64,000 nt of DNA from Caballeronia sp. SBC1 (GTDB lineage: Bacteria > Pseudomonadota > Gammaproteobacteria > Burkholderiales > Burkholderiaceae): NCBI RefSeq assembly GCF_011493005.1, contig NZ_CP049159.1, positions 496,001-560,000 on the forward strand. The letters are read 5' to 3'. Both the position numbers and the translations under genes were made by a program. A model generated the notes under the pieces. The model saw nothing but the letters and a program-made list of their open reading frames with translations. It did no database searches and was not told the origin of the DNA. This document shows, piece after piece, positions 44,595 to 53,394 of the stretch. Position 1 is the stretch's first letter. Every line of letters begins with the position of its first letter.

Positions 44595-44792
44595 TTTGAC
44601 AGCATTGGCAAGTTGCCCTTTGGCGAGGCGACAATCTTCAAGCAGATAGCCGATGGCATGCCGGGGTTGGAAGCACGGCTGCCGTTACTATTTTCCGAGG
44701 GTGTGGTCAAAGGGCGCCTGACGATGCCGTTTCGTTGCGCGGGGCACGCCGGAGCCGTGTACCGAGGGTGGTCCTCTATCGGAAGGACATAA
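44595..44792 (+). pseudogene. Hydantoinase/dihydropyrimidinase C-terminal remnant
   Basis: One frame reads FGEATIFKQIADGMPGLEAR followed by LPLLFSEGVVKGRLTMP, matching the near-C-terminal block of cyclic amidohydrolases of the D-hydantoinase group. After that the reading changes into noise (RCAGHAGAVYRG) and stops at 44790. No start or catalytic histidines remain. It lies in the 500-bp spacer between the LysR gene and the ABC transporter genes. Confidence 0.55.
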
Positions 44793-44957
44793 GTTCTTCC
44801 GCGCGTTGGCGCTTTCGGCGGCGAGCTCCCAGCAGGGTTTCGGGAAAGGCTATTCGGACGGGGAATAGAAAAAGGCGGCGTGGATAATCTGCACACCCGC
44901 CACCGTTCCATCTGTCTCTTGGCAAGTTGACAGTGTTGTCCCGAGTGGTGGGCAACA

Positions 44958-45683
44958 CTAATGAAGGATTTTCGCGAGAAAATCCTTCGCACGATCGGAC
45001 TTCGGGTTTGCAAAAAAATCTTCCTTCTTGTCATCCTCGACAATGACGCCCTTGTCCATAAAAATGACGCGGTGCGCAACCTTTCGTGCAAAGCCCATTT
45101 CGTGAGTGACGCACATCATCGTCATGCCTTCCTGCGCGAGTTCGACCATCACGTCGAGCACTTCGTTGATCATCTCGGGATCGAGTGCCGACGTAGGTTC
45201 GTCGAACAGCATCGCGATTGGGTCCATCGACAGCGCACGCGCAATCGCAACCCGCTGCTGCTGGCCGCCTGACAGTTGACCCGGAAACTTGTCCGCATGC
45301 GCGCTCAGCCCGACGCGATCCAGCAGCTTGAGCGCCTTCGTCGCGGCTTCGTCCTTCGAACGGCCAAGCACCTTGGTCTGCGCAAGCGTCAGGTTTTCAG
45401 TGATCGACAAGTGCGGGAACAACTCGAAATGCTGGAACACCATGCCCACTTTCGACCGCAGTTTCGAGAGGTTGGTCTTCCTGTCACCGACCGACTGGCC
45501 GTCGATCGTGATCGCACCTTCCTGGAACGGCTCAAGGCCGTTTACCGCCTTGATCAGGGTGGACTTGCCCGAACCCGACGGGCCGCACACCACGACTACC
45601 TCACCCTTTTTGACTTCAGTCGTGCAGCCGGTCAGCACCTGGAAAGGGCCGTACCACTTCGAAACATTGTTGATTGAGATCAT
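44958..45683 (-). CDS. Polar amino-acid ABC transporter ATPase (GlnQ/GltL type)
   Basis: The 241-residue ATPase starts [20 protein letters not shown]. It has Walker [11 protein letters not shown], signature [16 protein letters not shown], Walker [17 protein letters not shown] and the switch His in CVTHEMGFA. The glutamate/glutamine/arginine-type family is clear. It follows the two permease genes at 45760-47174. No binding-protein gene is in the set. The exact amino acid is not determined. Confidence 0.9.
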   Translation of the reverse strand: MISINNVSKWYGPFQVLTGCTTEVKKGEVVVVCGPSGSGKSTLIKAVNGLEPFQEGAITIDGQSVGDRKTNLSKLRSKVGMVFQHFELFPHLSITENLTLAQTKVLGRSKDEAATKALKLLDRVGLSAHADKFPGQLSGGQQQRVAIARALSMDPIAMLFDEPTSALDPEMINEVLDVMVELAQEGMTMMCVTHEMGFARKVAHRVIFMDKGVIVEDDKKEDFFANPKSDRAKDFLAKILH

Positions 45684-45759
45684 CGTGAAATCCATTCCTG
45701 ATCATGGTTGGGCTTCGTGGCGCGAGTCCACGTGCTGGCGAGGCGGCGCTATGGTTGTG

Positions 45760-46416
45760 TCACCTGCGTACCTGCGCGTGTTGCAACTGCTGCAGACGCC
45801 TCGCATACAGCGTCAGCGGGAAGCACATCGCGAAGTACAGCAGGGCGACCATTCCGTAGATCGGAAACGGGCGGAACGCGGTATTGGTGATCATCGAGCC
45901 AGTCTTCGTCAGTTCGATGAATCCAATGATCGACGTCAATGCGGTGCTCTTGACTACCTGCACCAGAAAACCGACGGTCGGTGCGACCGCGATCTTCCTC
46001 GCTTGCGGCCACACGATGTAGCGCAACTGCTGGCCAAACGTCATGCCGAGACTCGCGCCTGCCAACCATTGGCCACGTGGCACTGCTTCGACGCAGCCGC
46101 GCCAGATATCGGCGAGATACGCGCTGGTGTAGAGCGTCAGCGTGACGGTGGCAGCAACCCACGGCGACATTTCCACTCCCAGTAACGGCAGCCCGAAGAA
46201 GGCGAGGAACAACTGCATCACCAGCGGCGTGCCCTGGAATAGCTCGACATAGAGCGAGACCATACGGCGCATCAATGGCAACGGCGACACTCGCATTGCG
46301 AGCAGCACGAGCCCGACTGCACCGCCGCAGACGAAAGCGATCAACGACAACAACACGGTCCAGCGCGCGGCGAGCAGCAGATTGCGCGCGATATCCCACA
46401 GAGTGAATTCGGTCAT
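45760..46416 (-). CDS. Polar amino-acid ABC transporter permease (GltK/HisM type)
   Basis: The 218-residue protein starts MTEFTLWDIARNLLLAARWT and has about five membrane helices and the permease (EAA-type) loop LADIWRGCVEAVPRGQWLAG ASLGM. VELFQGTPLVMQLFLAFFGL is a typical family block. The ATG at 46416 overlaps the stop of the other permease by four bases. Confidence 0.9.
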   Translation of the reverse strand: MTEFTLWDIARNLLLAARWTVLLSLIAFVCGGAVGLVLLAMRVSPLPLMRRMVSLYVELFQGTPLVMQLFLAFFGLPLLGVEMSPWVAATVTLTLYTSAYLADIWRGCVEAVPRGQWLAGASLGMTFGQQLRYIVWPQARKIAVAPTVGFLVQVVKSTALTSIIGFIELTKTGSMITNTAFRPFPIYGMVALLYFAMCFPLTLYARRLQQLQHAQVRR

Positions 46417-47174
46417 TGCGAGCGCTCCGTTGCCAGCGTCTGCGGGCGTCGTCCGCCGAACCACTGGGTCCGCCGGTTACGCCAGTTGCGCCGCGCGGCC
46501 GGCGAGTGAGGCGAGCGTCCGGCAAAGAGGCCGCGGCCCAGCCGGTTCAGCAGTTGGCGCAAGACGATCGACAGGAACAGGTAGGTCGCCGTGACGATCA
46601 GGTAGCTCTCGAACGAGCGGAAGTTACGCGACTGGATGAAGTCGGCCGCAGATGTCAGGTCCGGTACCGAGATCTGCGAGACCACGGCGGAGCCGAGCAT
46701 CACGATCAGGACCTGGCTCAGGAGCGCCGGAAACACATTGGCCAGTGCCTGCGGCAGCACTACATGGCGGAACACCTGGCGTCCTTGCAAGCCCAGCGCC
46801 TGCGCTGCCTGCACCTGGCCACGCGGAACCGAGTCGATGCCGGCGCGGACGATTTCGGTCGCATAAGCGCCTAGATTGACCGTCATCGCGAGGACTGCAG
46901 CCTGCATTTCGTCGATATGTACGCCGAGACCCGGCAGCCCAAAGAAAACAAAGAACAGCTGAACGAGGAACGGCGTGTTGCGTATCAGCTCGACATAGGT
47001 GGCGATCAGTGTCCGGGCCCAGCGGGGGCCGGCCACGCTGATGCTTGCGCCCGCGATGCCGACGAAGCCGCCGAGTACCGTCGAGACAGCGGTAAGCCAG
47101 AGAGTGACGGCGACGCCCCGCGCGAGCATGCCCGCGTAGATGCCGAAGCCGCTGAAATCGAACACATAGGTCAT
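46413..47174 (-). CDS. Polar amino-acid ABC transporter permease (GltJ/HisQ type)
   Basis: A 253-residue permease starting MTYVFDFSGFGIYAGMLARG, with VELIRNTPFLVQLFFVFFGL and the EAA-type loop EIVRAGIDSVPRGQVQAAQA LGL. The C-terminal 45 residues are Arg-rich and extend beyond the usual end. It pairs with the permease at 45760-46416. Confidence 0.9.
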   Translation of the reverse strand: MTYVFDFSGFGIYAGMLARGVAVTLWLTAVSTVLGGFVGIAGASISVAGPRWARTLIATYVELIRNTPFLVQLFFVFFGLPGLGVHIDEMQAAVLAMTVNLGAYATEIVRAGIDSVPRGQVQAAQALGLQGRQVFRHVVLPQALANVFPALLSQVLIVMLGSAVVSQISVPDLTSAADFIQSRNFRSFESYLIVTATYLFLSIVLRQLLNRLGRGLFAGRSPHSPAARRNWRNRRTQWFGGRRPQTLATERSQ

Positions 47175-47251
47175 GGCGGATTGCTCATGGTCAGGTGAGG
47201 GCGGTTAAGTTGAATGGACCGGGCGAATAAAGTGGACTCAATAAAGCGGGC

Positions 47252-48325
47252 TCAATGAAGCTGGCGCGCCGCGATCAACTTGCAGGCGTGCGCAGGCAAT
47301 TCGGCCAGCACGGGCATGCCGAGGCTGAGACCGGGCGTTTCGCGCTGCGTGGTGGCGGCTGTCAGCGTGAAGCCGACGCAGTCGATCGTCGCTTCGAGCG
47401 TGGCACCGACGTCACGGATAAACGTGACTGTACCGGCGAGATAGTTAGGATCACTGGTGGTTGATACGTGCTTCACGCAAACATCTTCGGGACGGATCAG
47501 CAGGCGGATGTCCGCCGTGGATTCCGGCGCCCATGCGCCATCAGCTACGACGATCTGCTGGCCGCCCGGCAGCTTCACGCCGCCCCGTCCGTCATGCGTG
47601 ACCGGAAGGATGTTGCCGAGCCCGATGAAGTCGGCGACGAACTCGCTGACGGGGTTCCGGTAGATGTCGAGTGGCTTGCCGACCTGCGCAATGCGGCCTC
47701 TTTCCATCACGACGATCTCGTCGGCCATCGTCATTGCTTCACGCTGGTCGTGCGTGACCATGATCGTCGTGATGCCCAGGCGCTTCTGCAGCAGGCGGAT
47801 TTCGACCTGCATCGATTCGCGCAGCTTGGCGTCGAGTGCGGAGAGCGGCTCGTCGAGTAGTAACAGTTTCGGCGACGACGCGATGGCACGCGCGATCGCC
47901 ACGCGTTGGCGCTGTCCCCCGGACAGTTGCGTGACCGGCCGGTTCGCCATGTGCGGCAACTGGATCAGTTCGAGCAGTTCGGTGACACGGTGCCCTTGTG
48001 CAACCTTGCTCGTTTTGCGCAGCCGCAGCGGGTAGGCGATATTTTCGGCGACACTCATGTGCGGAAACAGCGCGAGCGACTGGAACACCATGCCGAAGTC
48101 GCGCTGGTTGGCCGGCAAGTGGGTGATGTCGCGGCCCGCGAAAGTCACGCTGCCGGAGCTCGGTGTTTCAAGCCCCGCGATCACGCGCAGCAAGGTTGTC
48201 TTGCCGCAGCCGGACGGGCCGAGAAAGCAGACCAGCTTGCCGTCCGGGACGCTCAGGTCGACGTGGTCGACAGCGTATGCGGTGTTGAAGCGCTTGGTCA
48301 CGGCCTGGAGTGTCAGATGAGTCAT
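47252..48325 (-). CDS. Spermidine/putrescine-type ABC transporter ATPase (PotA type)
   Basis: The 357-residue ATPase has Walker A GPSGCGKTTLLRVI, the signature [16 protein letters not shown], Walker B LLLLDEPLSALD, the His switch TTIMVTHDQ and a C-terminal TOBE domain from about residue 280. MTHLTLQAVTKRFNTAYAVD is the start. It energises the two permeases upstream. PotA-like ATPases serve polyamines, but relatives carry iron, 2-aminoethylphosphonate or opines. Confidence 0.9.
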   Translation of the reverse strand: MTHLTLQAVTKRFNTAYAVDHVDLSVPDGKLVCFLGPSGCGKTTLLRVIAGLETPSSGSVTFAGRDITHLPANQRDFGMVFQSLALFPHMSVAENIAYPLRLRKTSKVAQGHRVTELLELIQLPHMANRPVTQLSGGQRQRVAIARAIASSPKLLLLDEPLSALDAKLRESMQVEIRLLQKRLGITTIMVTHDQREAMTMADEIVVMERGRIAQVGKPLDIYRNPVSEFVADFIGLGNILPVTHDGRGGVKLPGGQQIVVADGAWAPESTADIRLLIRPEDVCVKHVSTTSDPNYLAGTVTFIRDVGATLEATIDCVGFTLTAATTQRETPGLSLGMPVLAELPAHACKLIAARQLH

Positions 48326-48350
48326 GAGGGTTCCTTAAATGCTTGCGTGC

Positions 48351-49220
48351 CTAGAGTGCGACACCTTCGTCGCCAATCAACTTTTCGAGGAGCCATATCA
48401 GCGCAAAGTCGATAGCAACGATTACCACCGCGAACGAAAACACGGTCGGGTCGAGCGACGACACCGTGCGGCTGTAGAGCCACACAGGCAACGTCATCGT
48501 GTTGATGCCGTACAGGAAGAACGTCACCGTGAACTCGTTGAACGAGATGATGAACGCGAACAGCATGCCGGCGAGGATGCCGGGGCGCATCAGCGGCAAC
48601 ACCACGTCGAACATGGCGCGGCGCGGGCTCGCACCCATCACGCAGGCGGCTTCCTCGAACTCCGGGCCAATCGATGCCGCCGACGCCGCGCAGTTTTTCA
48701 CGGTGAACGGCAGCGCGAGAATCACGTGCGCAATGATGAGCCGGAACACGCCGAGTTCCACGGGCAGCACGTTGAAGACCAACAGCAGCGACAGCCCGAG
48801 CATCACCAGCGGATAGACGAGCGGCAGCGCAACGAGCTGTTCGACGGCCGACTTGCCTCGAAACCGGTAGCGGCTCAACGCATACGCAGCGGGCACCGAG
48901 ACCAGCGTTGCGATGATCATCGTCGACACCGCGACGATCAGGCTCGTCGTCAGCGCGGTACCCATGGAAAGCACGTCGCTGGCATCCGGCGAGACAAAGC
49001 TGTGCCATGCCGCGCGATACCACTGCAGGCTGTAGCCGGGCGGCGGGAATTCCAACGTGTCCGAAGCGCTGAACGACATCAGGATCATCGTCAGGATCGG
49101 CAGGGCGGCAAGGAACAGAACCATCGCCGCGAGCAGCGCCGCGGGCCTGCCGAGCCGGCCCGGCATGGTCGCGGGCAGAAGACGCGCACGCGCGGGGAGT
49201 TGAGTGTAGGGAGTGCTCAT
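48351..49220 (-). CDS. Spermidine/putrescine-type ABC transporter permease (PotC type)
   Basis: The 289-residue permease has six membrane helices and the EAA-type loop EFEEAACVMGASPRRAMFDV. The start MSTPYTQLPARARLLPATMP overlaps the previous permease by four bases. It matches the binding-protein-dependent transport family for polyamines and related solutes. Confidence 0.88.
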   Translation of the reverse strand: MSTPYTQLPARARLLPATMPGRLGRPAALLAAMVLFLAALPILTMILMSFSASDTLEFPPPGYSLQWYRAAWHSFVSPDASDVLSMGTALTTSLIVAVSTMIIATLVSVPAAYALSRYRFRGKSAVEQLVALPLVYPLVMLGLSLLLVFNVLPVELGVFRLIIAHVILALPFTVKNCAASAASIGPEFEEAACVMGASPRRAMFDVVLPLMRPGILAGMLFAFIISFNEFTVTFFLYGINTMTLPVWLYSRTVSSLDPTVFSFAVVIVAIDFALIWLLEKLIGDEGVAL

Positions 49221-50146
49221 GCGGACGGCTCCTTGAGGCGTTGGGTGCGGCGCACGAGGCTCTGCGAGATCGCCATGACGGTGAGCGTGGCGACCATCAG
49301 CACCACGCCGGAGGCGGAGGCCGCCGGCCAGTTCAACAGAGGCGAGACTTCGTCGTGCACCAGCACGGCGAGCATCGGCACACGCCGGCCACCAAGCAGC
49401 AGCGGCACCGCGAACGCGCTTGCGTTGTAAGCGAACACGAGCAGTGCGCCTGACACAAGCCCGGGCATCGCGAGCGGCAACATGATGTGACGCAGCGTCT
49501 GCCAGCGCGTTGCGCCGAGCGTTGCAGCGGCCTCTTCGTACGAGAGCGAAACGGCGCGCATTGCGCTCGACAACGGCAGCACAGCAAGCGGAAATGCGGT
49601 CTGGATCAGGCCAAGCAACACGCCATGCTCACGATAAAGCCATTGCATCGGACGCTGGATCACGCCGCTTGCAAGCAATGCGTGATTGAGCAAGCCTGCC
49701 GGGCCGAGGATGATGAGCCAGCCGTAGCCTTGGAGCAACAGATTGACGAGCAGCGGCAACAGCACGCCCGCCAAAAGCAAGCGCCGCGCCAGCCGCGACT
49801 CGGTGCGCGCCATCGCAAGAGCGACCGGAATTGCCAGCAGCACCGCGCACACCATGCTCTGGAACGCGAGCCGCAACGTGAGCCACAGCGCCTTCAGGAA
49901 ATACGAATCCGCTAGGTTCGCGTAGTTTTGCAGCGTGAACCCGTGCCACTCGTCGCCTTGCGCACCGAAGCTCATGCGCAGGACGACGAGGGCGGCCGCC
50001 GCGAGCACCGCGAGAAACGCGAGGATCGGGGCGAGCAGCAGCCACGGACGCGCACGGGCGAGCACGGTTTCCGATGCGGGGGTAACCGGCTGGTCCGGCG
50101 CCCCCGGTCCGGCGCGCTGCGAAGAGAGTTCGGCCATCGTGGTCAT
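49217..50146 (-). CDS. Spermidine/putrescine-type ABC transporter permease (PotB type)
   Basis: The 309-residue permease has six membrane helices and the loop LSYEEAAATLGATRWQTLRH. It starts at ATG 50146 (MTTMAELSSQRAGPGAP), overlapping the stop of the binding-protein gene as ATGA; an in-frame ATG at 50179 lies inside that gene. Four-base overlaps on both sides mark a tight operon. Confidence 0.88.
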   Translation of the reverse strand: MTTMAELSSQRAGPGAPDQPVTPASETVLARARPWLLLAPILAFLAVLAAAALVVLRMSFGAQGDEWHGFTLQNYANLADSYFLKALWLTLRLAFQSMVCAVLLAIPVALAMARTESRLARRLLLAGVLLPLLVNLLLQGYGWLIILGPAGLLNHALLASGVIQRPMQWLYREHGVLLGLIQTAFPLAVLPLSSAMRAVSLSYEEAAATLGATRWQTLRHIMLPLAMPGLVSGALLVFAYNASAFAVPLLLGGRRVPMLAVLVHDEVSPLLNWPAASASGVVLMVATLTVMAISQSLVRRTQRLKEPSA

Positions 50147-51237
50147 GCCGAGAAAATCTCGGTGTAGCGTTTGATCCACGCGGCCTGTACCACGGCAAGC
50201 GACTTGTCGTCGTGCAGGACGGACTTCTCCGCAATCTGCTGCGGGCTCGGCACGAACCTGAGGCTCTCGGCGGGAATGATGGCCTTGGAATTCACCGGCC
50301 CGTTCAGCACGTCAGCGGCCATCTTGCCTTGCACGCCGGCATCGAGCGAATGATTGATGAACGCGTGAATCAGGTCGAGGTCGCCAGGGTGCGATTTCGG
50401 AATCACCGTGAACATCAGCTGCGTGGCGAAGCCTTCCTTCATACCGTACGTCACGCCCATCTTGTATTCGGGTTTCCTGATCTGGTCGGGAAAGAACGCG
50501 GGCGAATAGATGCCGCCGATATCGAGCGAGCCCGTGCGAAACAGGTCGGCGACCTGATTCGGATTCTCGCCGAGCGTCATCACGCGGTCCTTCAGTTCCG
50601 CGAGCTTCTTGAAGCCCGGATCGATGTTCTGCTGCGAACCGCCCGACATTTTTGCAGCGATGATCGCCAGATCGACCGCCTCGGCAAACTCGGGTGGCGG
50701 CAAGAACAGGCGGCCGGCGTACTTGGGATCCCACAGCGCTTCATACGACGAAGGCGGCGTCTTGACGGTCGATGTGTTGTAGATCAGGCCGTCGGACCAC
50801 AGCAGGTAGCCGACACCAAAACCATCTGCGCCGGTTCGATACCGCGCCGCCACGTCCTTGAGATTCGGCAGCTTGTCGAGGTCAGGCTTGACGAGCAGGC
50901 CCGCATCGCCGAGACCCGAGGCACCTACGCCCGCGAGCGTGATCACGTCATAGGTGGGACGGTCGCCCGCGGCCTTCACCTTGGCGACCATGCCGGAGGT
51001 GCCGTCCGCGCGGTCTGCGATCACCTTCGCGCCGGTCTTTGCCGTGAACGTAGCCGCTATATTGTGCAACGCAGCGGTTCCCGTATCGTCTGACCAGGTC
51101 AGCAGACGTAGCGTCTTGCCAGAGAAATTGTGTTCCTGTGCTCTCAGATTGAGGAACGGCGCCGGCAGCGCGGACGCTGCGAGCGCTGCGCCGATCGTCT
51201 TGACGGCCTGCCGCCGTCCCGTGCTGAATTTTTTCAT
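50143..51237 (-). CDS. Spermidine/putrescine-type periplasmic binding protein
   Basis: The 364-residue protein has a twin-arginine-like leader MKKFSTGRRQAVKTIGAALA, cleaved around LRA/QEH, then a PotD-like domain (LRLLTWSDDTGTAALHNIAA, YDVITLAGVGASGLGDAGL, GYLLWSDGLIYNT). It binds the solute for the PotB/C/A-like system. The gene follows the arginine catabolic genes by 240 bp, so agmatine, 4-guanidinobutyrate or a polyamine are candidate ligands (inference). Confidence 0.87.
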   Translation of the reverse strand: MKKFSTGRRQAVKTIGAALAASALPAPFLNLRAQEHNFSGKTLRLLTWSDDTGTAALHNIAATFTAKTGAKVIADRADGTSGMVAKVKAAGDRPTYDVITLAGVGASGLGDAGLLVKPDLDKLPNLKDVAARYRTGADGFGVGYLLWSDGLIYNTSTVKTPPSSYEALWDPKYAGRLFLPPPEFAEAVDLAIIAAKMSGGSQQNIDPGFKKLAELKDRVMTLGENPNQVADLFRTGSLDIGGIYSPAFFPDQIRKPEYKMGVTYGMKEGFATQLMFTVIPKSHPGDLDLIHAFINHSLDAGVQGKMAADVLNGPVNSKAIIPAESLRFVPSPQQIAEKSVLHDDKSLAVVQAAWIKRYTEIFSA

Positions 51238-51478
51238 CGCCGACTCCGTGAGTGTTAAGTGAGATGTCCAACCTATGCGCCGGGCGAACGGTCGTATCCG
51301 TTCGAATGTGTCCGTGCATGAAAATGTTAGGATCGCAAAATAGCCATCACAATCGATATATCGTCATGTCTGCCATGATCAAAGTGCATGGCTCCTTTGC
51401 TTTGTCTCTGGTTTTTTACAGCTAGCGGCATGCCGGATATGCATGACGCATCGCCGGCCAATAATCAAACGAAACAGC

Positions 51479-51901
51479 CTACGCCCGGTACTTCACTTTC
51501 GGCAGCACACACAACATCTCGTACAGCAGGTTGGCGCCGAGCAGCGCTGTATTGCCGGACGGGTCGTATGGCGGTGAAATCTCCACCAGGTCGCATCCCA
51601 CGATATCCAGCCCACGGCAGCCGCGGATGATCTCAAGTGCTTGCCAGATCGTCAGGCCGCCGATTTCCAGCGTGCCGGTGCCGGACGCGAAACTCGGGTC
51701 CAGGCCATCGATATCGAAGCCTAGATACACCGGGCCATCGCCCAGTTTCGCGCGCACCTCGTCCATGATCGGCGCGACCGATTTGTACCAGCACTCTTCG
51801 GCCTGCAGGACCCGTATGCCGTGCGAGCGTGACCAGTCGAAATCCTCCGCCGTATAGCCGGTGCCGCGCAGGCCGATCTGCGCGACGCGGTTGCCGTCGA
51901 T
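51479..51901 (-). pseudogene. Guanidinobutyrase-type ureohydrolase, C-terminal fragment
   Basis: The readable part covers about the last 140 residues of an agmatinase-family enzyme: VAQIGLRGTGYTAEDFDWSR, then PVYLGFDIDGLDPSFASGTG, then ALEIIRGCRGLDIVGCDLVE. The DIDGLDP metal motif is present, but the GGDHS and DAHxD motifs are gone, because the sequence ends abruptly where the aldehyde dehydrogenase gene stops. The blocks resemble GbuA of Pseudomonas (4-guanidinobutyrate to GABA plus urea). As the fragment lacks half the metal ligands it cannot be active. Confidence 0.8.
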
Positions 51902-53394
51902 CAGACCTGGTAGGCGGCCTGGTCAGGCTGACGACGCGTCAGCACCTGCTTGATTTCCTGGAAGGCGGTGAGCCCGAACGGACCCAGCTCTCGCCCGACA
52001 CTGCTGCGCTTGTAGCCGCCCCACGACGTCTGCGGATAGATCAGTTGCGCCGTGTTGACCCACACCACGCCGGCCGCAAGGGCACGAGCGACCCGCTCGC
52101 CGCGCACCTCGTCCTCTGTGACGACGGTCGCCACCAGCCCGTACTCGCTGTCATTGGCCATGTCGACGGCTTGCTCTTCAGTGTCGAACGCGCGCACGCA
52201 CAGGACCGGGCCGAAGATCTCGTCACGCCATAAGGCGCTCGTGGGCGGCACGTCGGTGAAAATCGTCGGTGCAATGAAAAACCCGTGCTCCGGTGCACCG
52301 GCTGGCCGGCCGCCGCCCGCGACGAGCCGCGCACCGTCGCCAATACCTTGTTCAATATGACCGCGCACCCGGTCGAATTGGGCACGGCTCACGAGCGGCC
52401 CCATCTGCACATCAGGCGCGAACGGGTCGCCGACGACCATCCGCTCCGCGCGCTCGACGAGCCTCGCCAACAATGTGGGCGCAAGTTCGCGCGCCACCAG
52501 CACGCGGCTCGTCGCCGAACACATCTGACCGCCGTTGAAAAAGCCGCCCGCTTCGACGAGGTCGACCGCCAGATCGAGGTCCGCATCGTCGAACACGATG
52601 ATCGACGACTTGCCCCCGAGCTCGAGGCTCACGCCCTTCAGCGTGTCGGTGGCAGTCTTCATTACCGTCTGGCCGACACTCGTGCTACCCGTGAACGATA
52701 CTTTCGCGACCCCAGGGTGGCCGACGAGCGGTGCGCCTACGTCCGCACCGGTGCCCGTCACCGCGTTGAAAACACCCGCCGGCAAGCCAACTGATGCGAT
52801 TACCGAGGCCAGTTCGAGTTCGGGCAGCGGCGTGATTTCGGAGGGCTTGAGCACGACCGTGCAGCCGGCTGCGAGCGCCGGGGCGAGTTTCCACGCCGTG
52901 GTCACCATCGGGAAATTCCACGGCACGATCAGCGCAGCCACGCCGCAGGGTTCGCGAAGAATCCGCGCACGGTGCCCGATGCTGGGGATGCTGACTTCGG
53001 CACCGCTTGTGTCATCCAGTTGCTCGGCTAGTTGAGCGTAATAGCGGAATGTCGCGATTACATCGTCGACGTCCATGTGCGCTTCCGCTTGCGGCTTGCC
53101 ATTGTTAAGCGACTGCAGCATTACGAGACGTTCGCGTCGCCCTTCCACTTCCGCCGCGATTGCGCGCAGGTAGACCGCGCGCTCGGCGCCGGTCGTATGC
53201 CGCCACGTACGAAACGCGCGAGCCGCGCACGCCACGGCCAGTTCCACGTCGAGCAGGGTGCCTGCGGCTACGTCGGCCAAGTGGGTCCCGGTCGAAGGGT
53301 TAACCACGGCAATCGTGCGGCCCAGTGCGCCGTCGAGCCAGCGGCCATCTATATAAAGCTGCGTCAGCAATCGAGTGTCGTTCAGCGCGGTCAT
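51901..53394 (-). CDS. Aldehyde dehydrogenase, probably for 4-guanidinobutyraldehyde
   Basis: The 497-residue NAD(P)-dependent aldehyde dehydrogenase starts MTALNDTRLLTQLYIDGRWL. The catalytic glutamate is in LELGGKSSIIVFDDADLDL and the nucleophilic cysteine in GGFFNGGQMCSATSRVLV. PWNFPMVTTAWKLAPALAAG is the cofactor block. The start overlaps the AruI-type gene by four bases. The context points to oxidation of 4-guanidinobutyraldehyde to 4-guanidinobutyrate, the KauB role, but other aminoaldehydes are possible. Confidence 0.85.
   Translation of the reverse strand: MTALNDTRLLTQLYIDGRWLDGALGRTIAVVNPSTGTHLADVAAGTLLDVELAVACAARAFRTWRHTTGAERAVYLRAIAAEVEGRRERLVMLQSLNNGKPQAEAHMDVDDVIATFRYYAQLAEQLDDTSGAEVSIPSIGHRARILREPCGVAALIVPWNFPMVTTAWKLAPALAAGCTVVLKPSEITPLPELELASVIASVGLPAGVFNAVTGTGADVGAPLVGHPGVAKVSFTGSTSVGQTVMKTATDTLKGVSLELGGKSSIIVFDDADLDLAVDLVEAGGFFNGGQMCSATSRVLVARELAPTLLARLVERAERMVVGDPFAPDVQMGPLVSRAQFDRVRGHIEQGIGDGARLVAGGGRPAGAPEHGFFIAPTIFTDVPPTSALWRDEIFGPVLCVRAFDTEEQAVDMANDSEYGLVATVVTEDEVRGERVARALAAGVVWVNTAQLIYPQTSWGGYKRSSVGRELGPFGLTAFQEIKQVLTRRQPDQAAYQV

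Noticed and set aside
48339..49430. Long plus-strand open frame across the transporter genes
   Set aside because: It is a shadow of the permease genes: His/Arg-rich, no ribosome binding site, no family resemblance.
50212..51093. Long plus-strand frame opposite the polyamine-type binding protein
   Set aside because: Antisense shadow of a well-supported gene with a signal peptide and operon overlaps.
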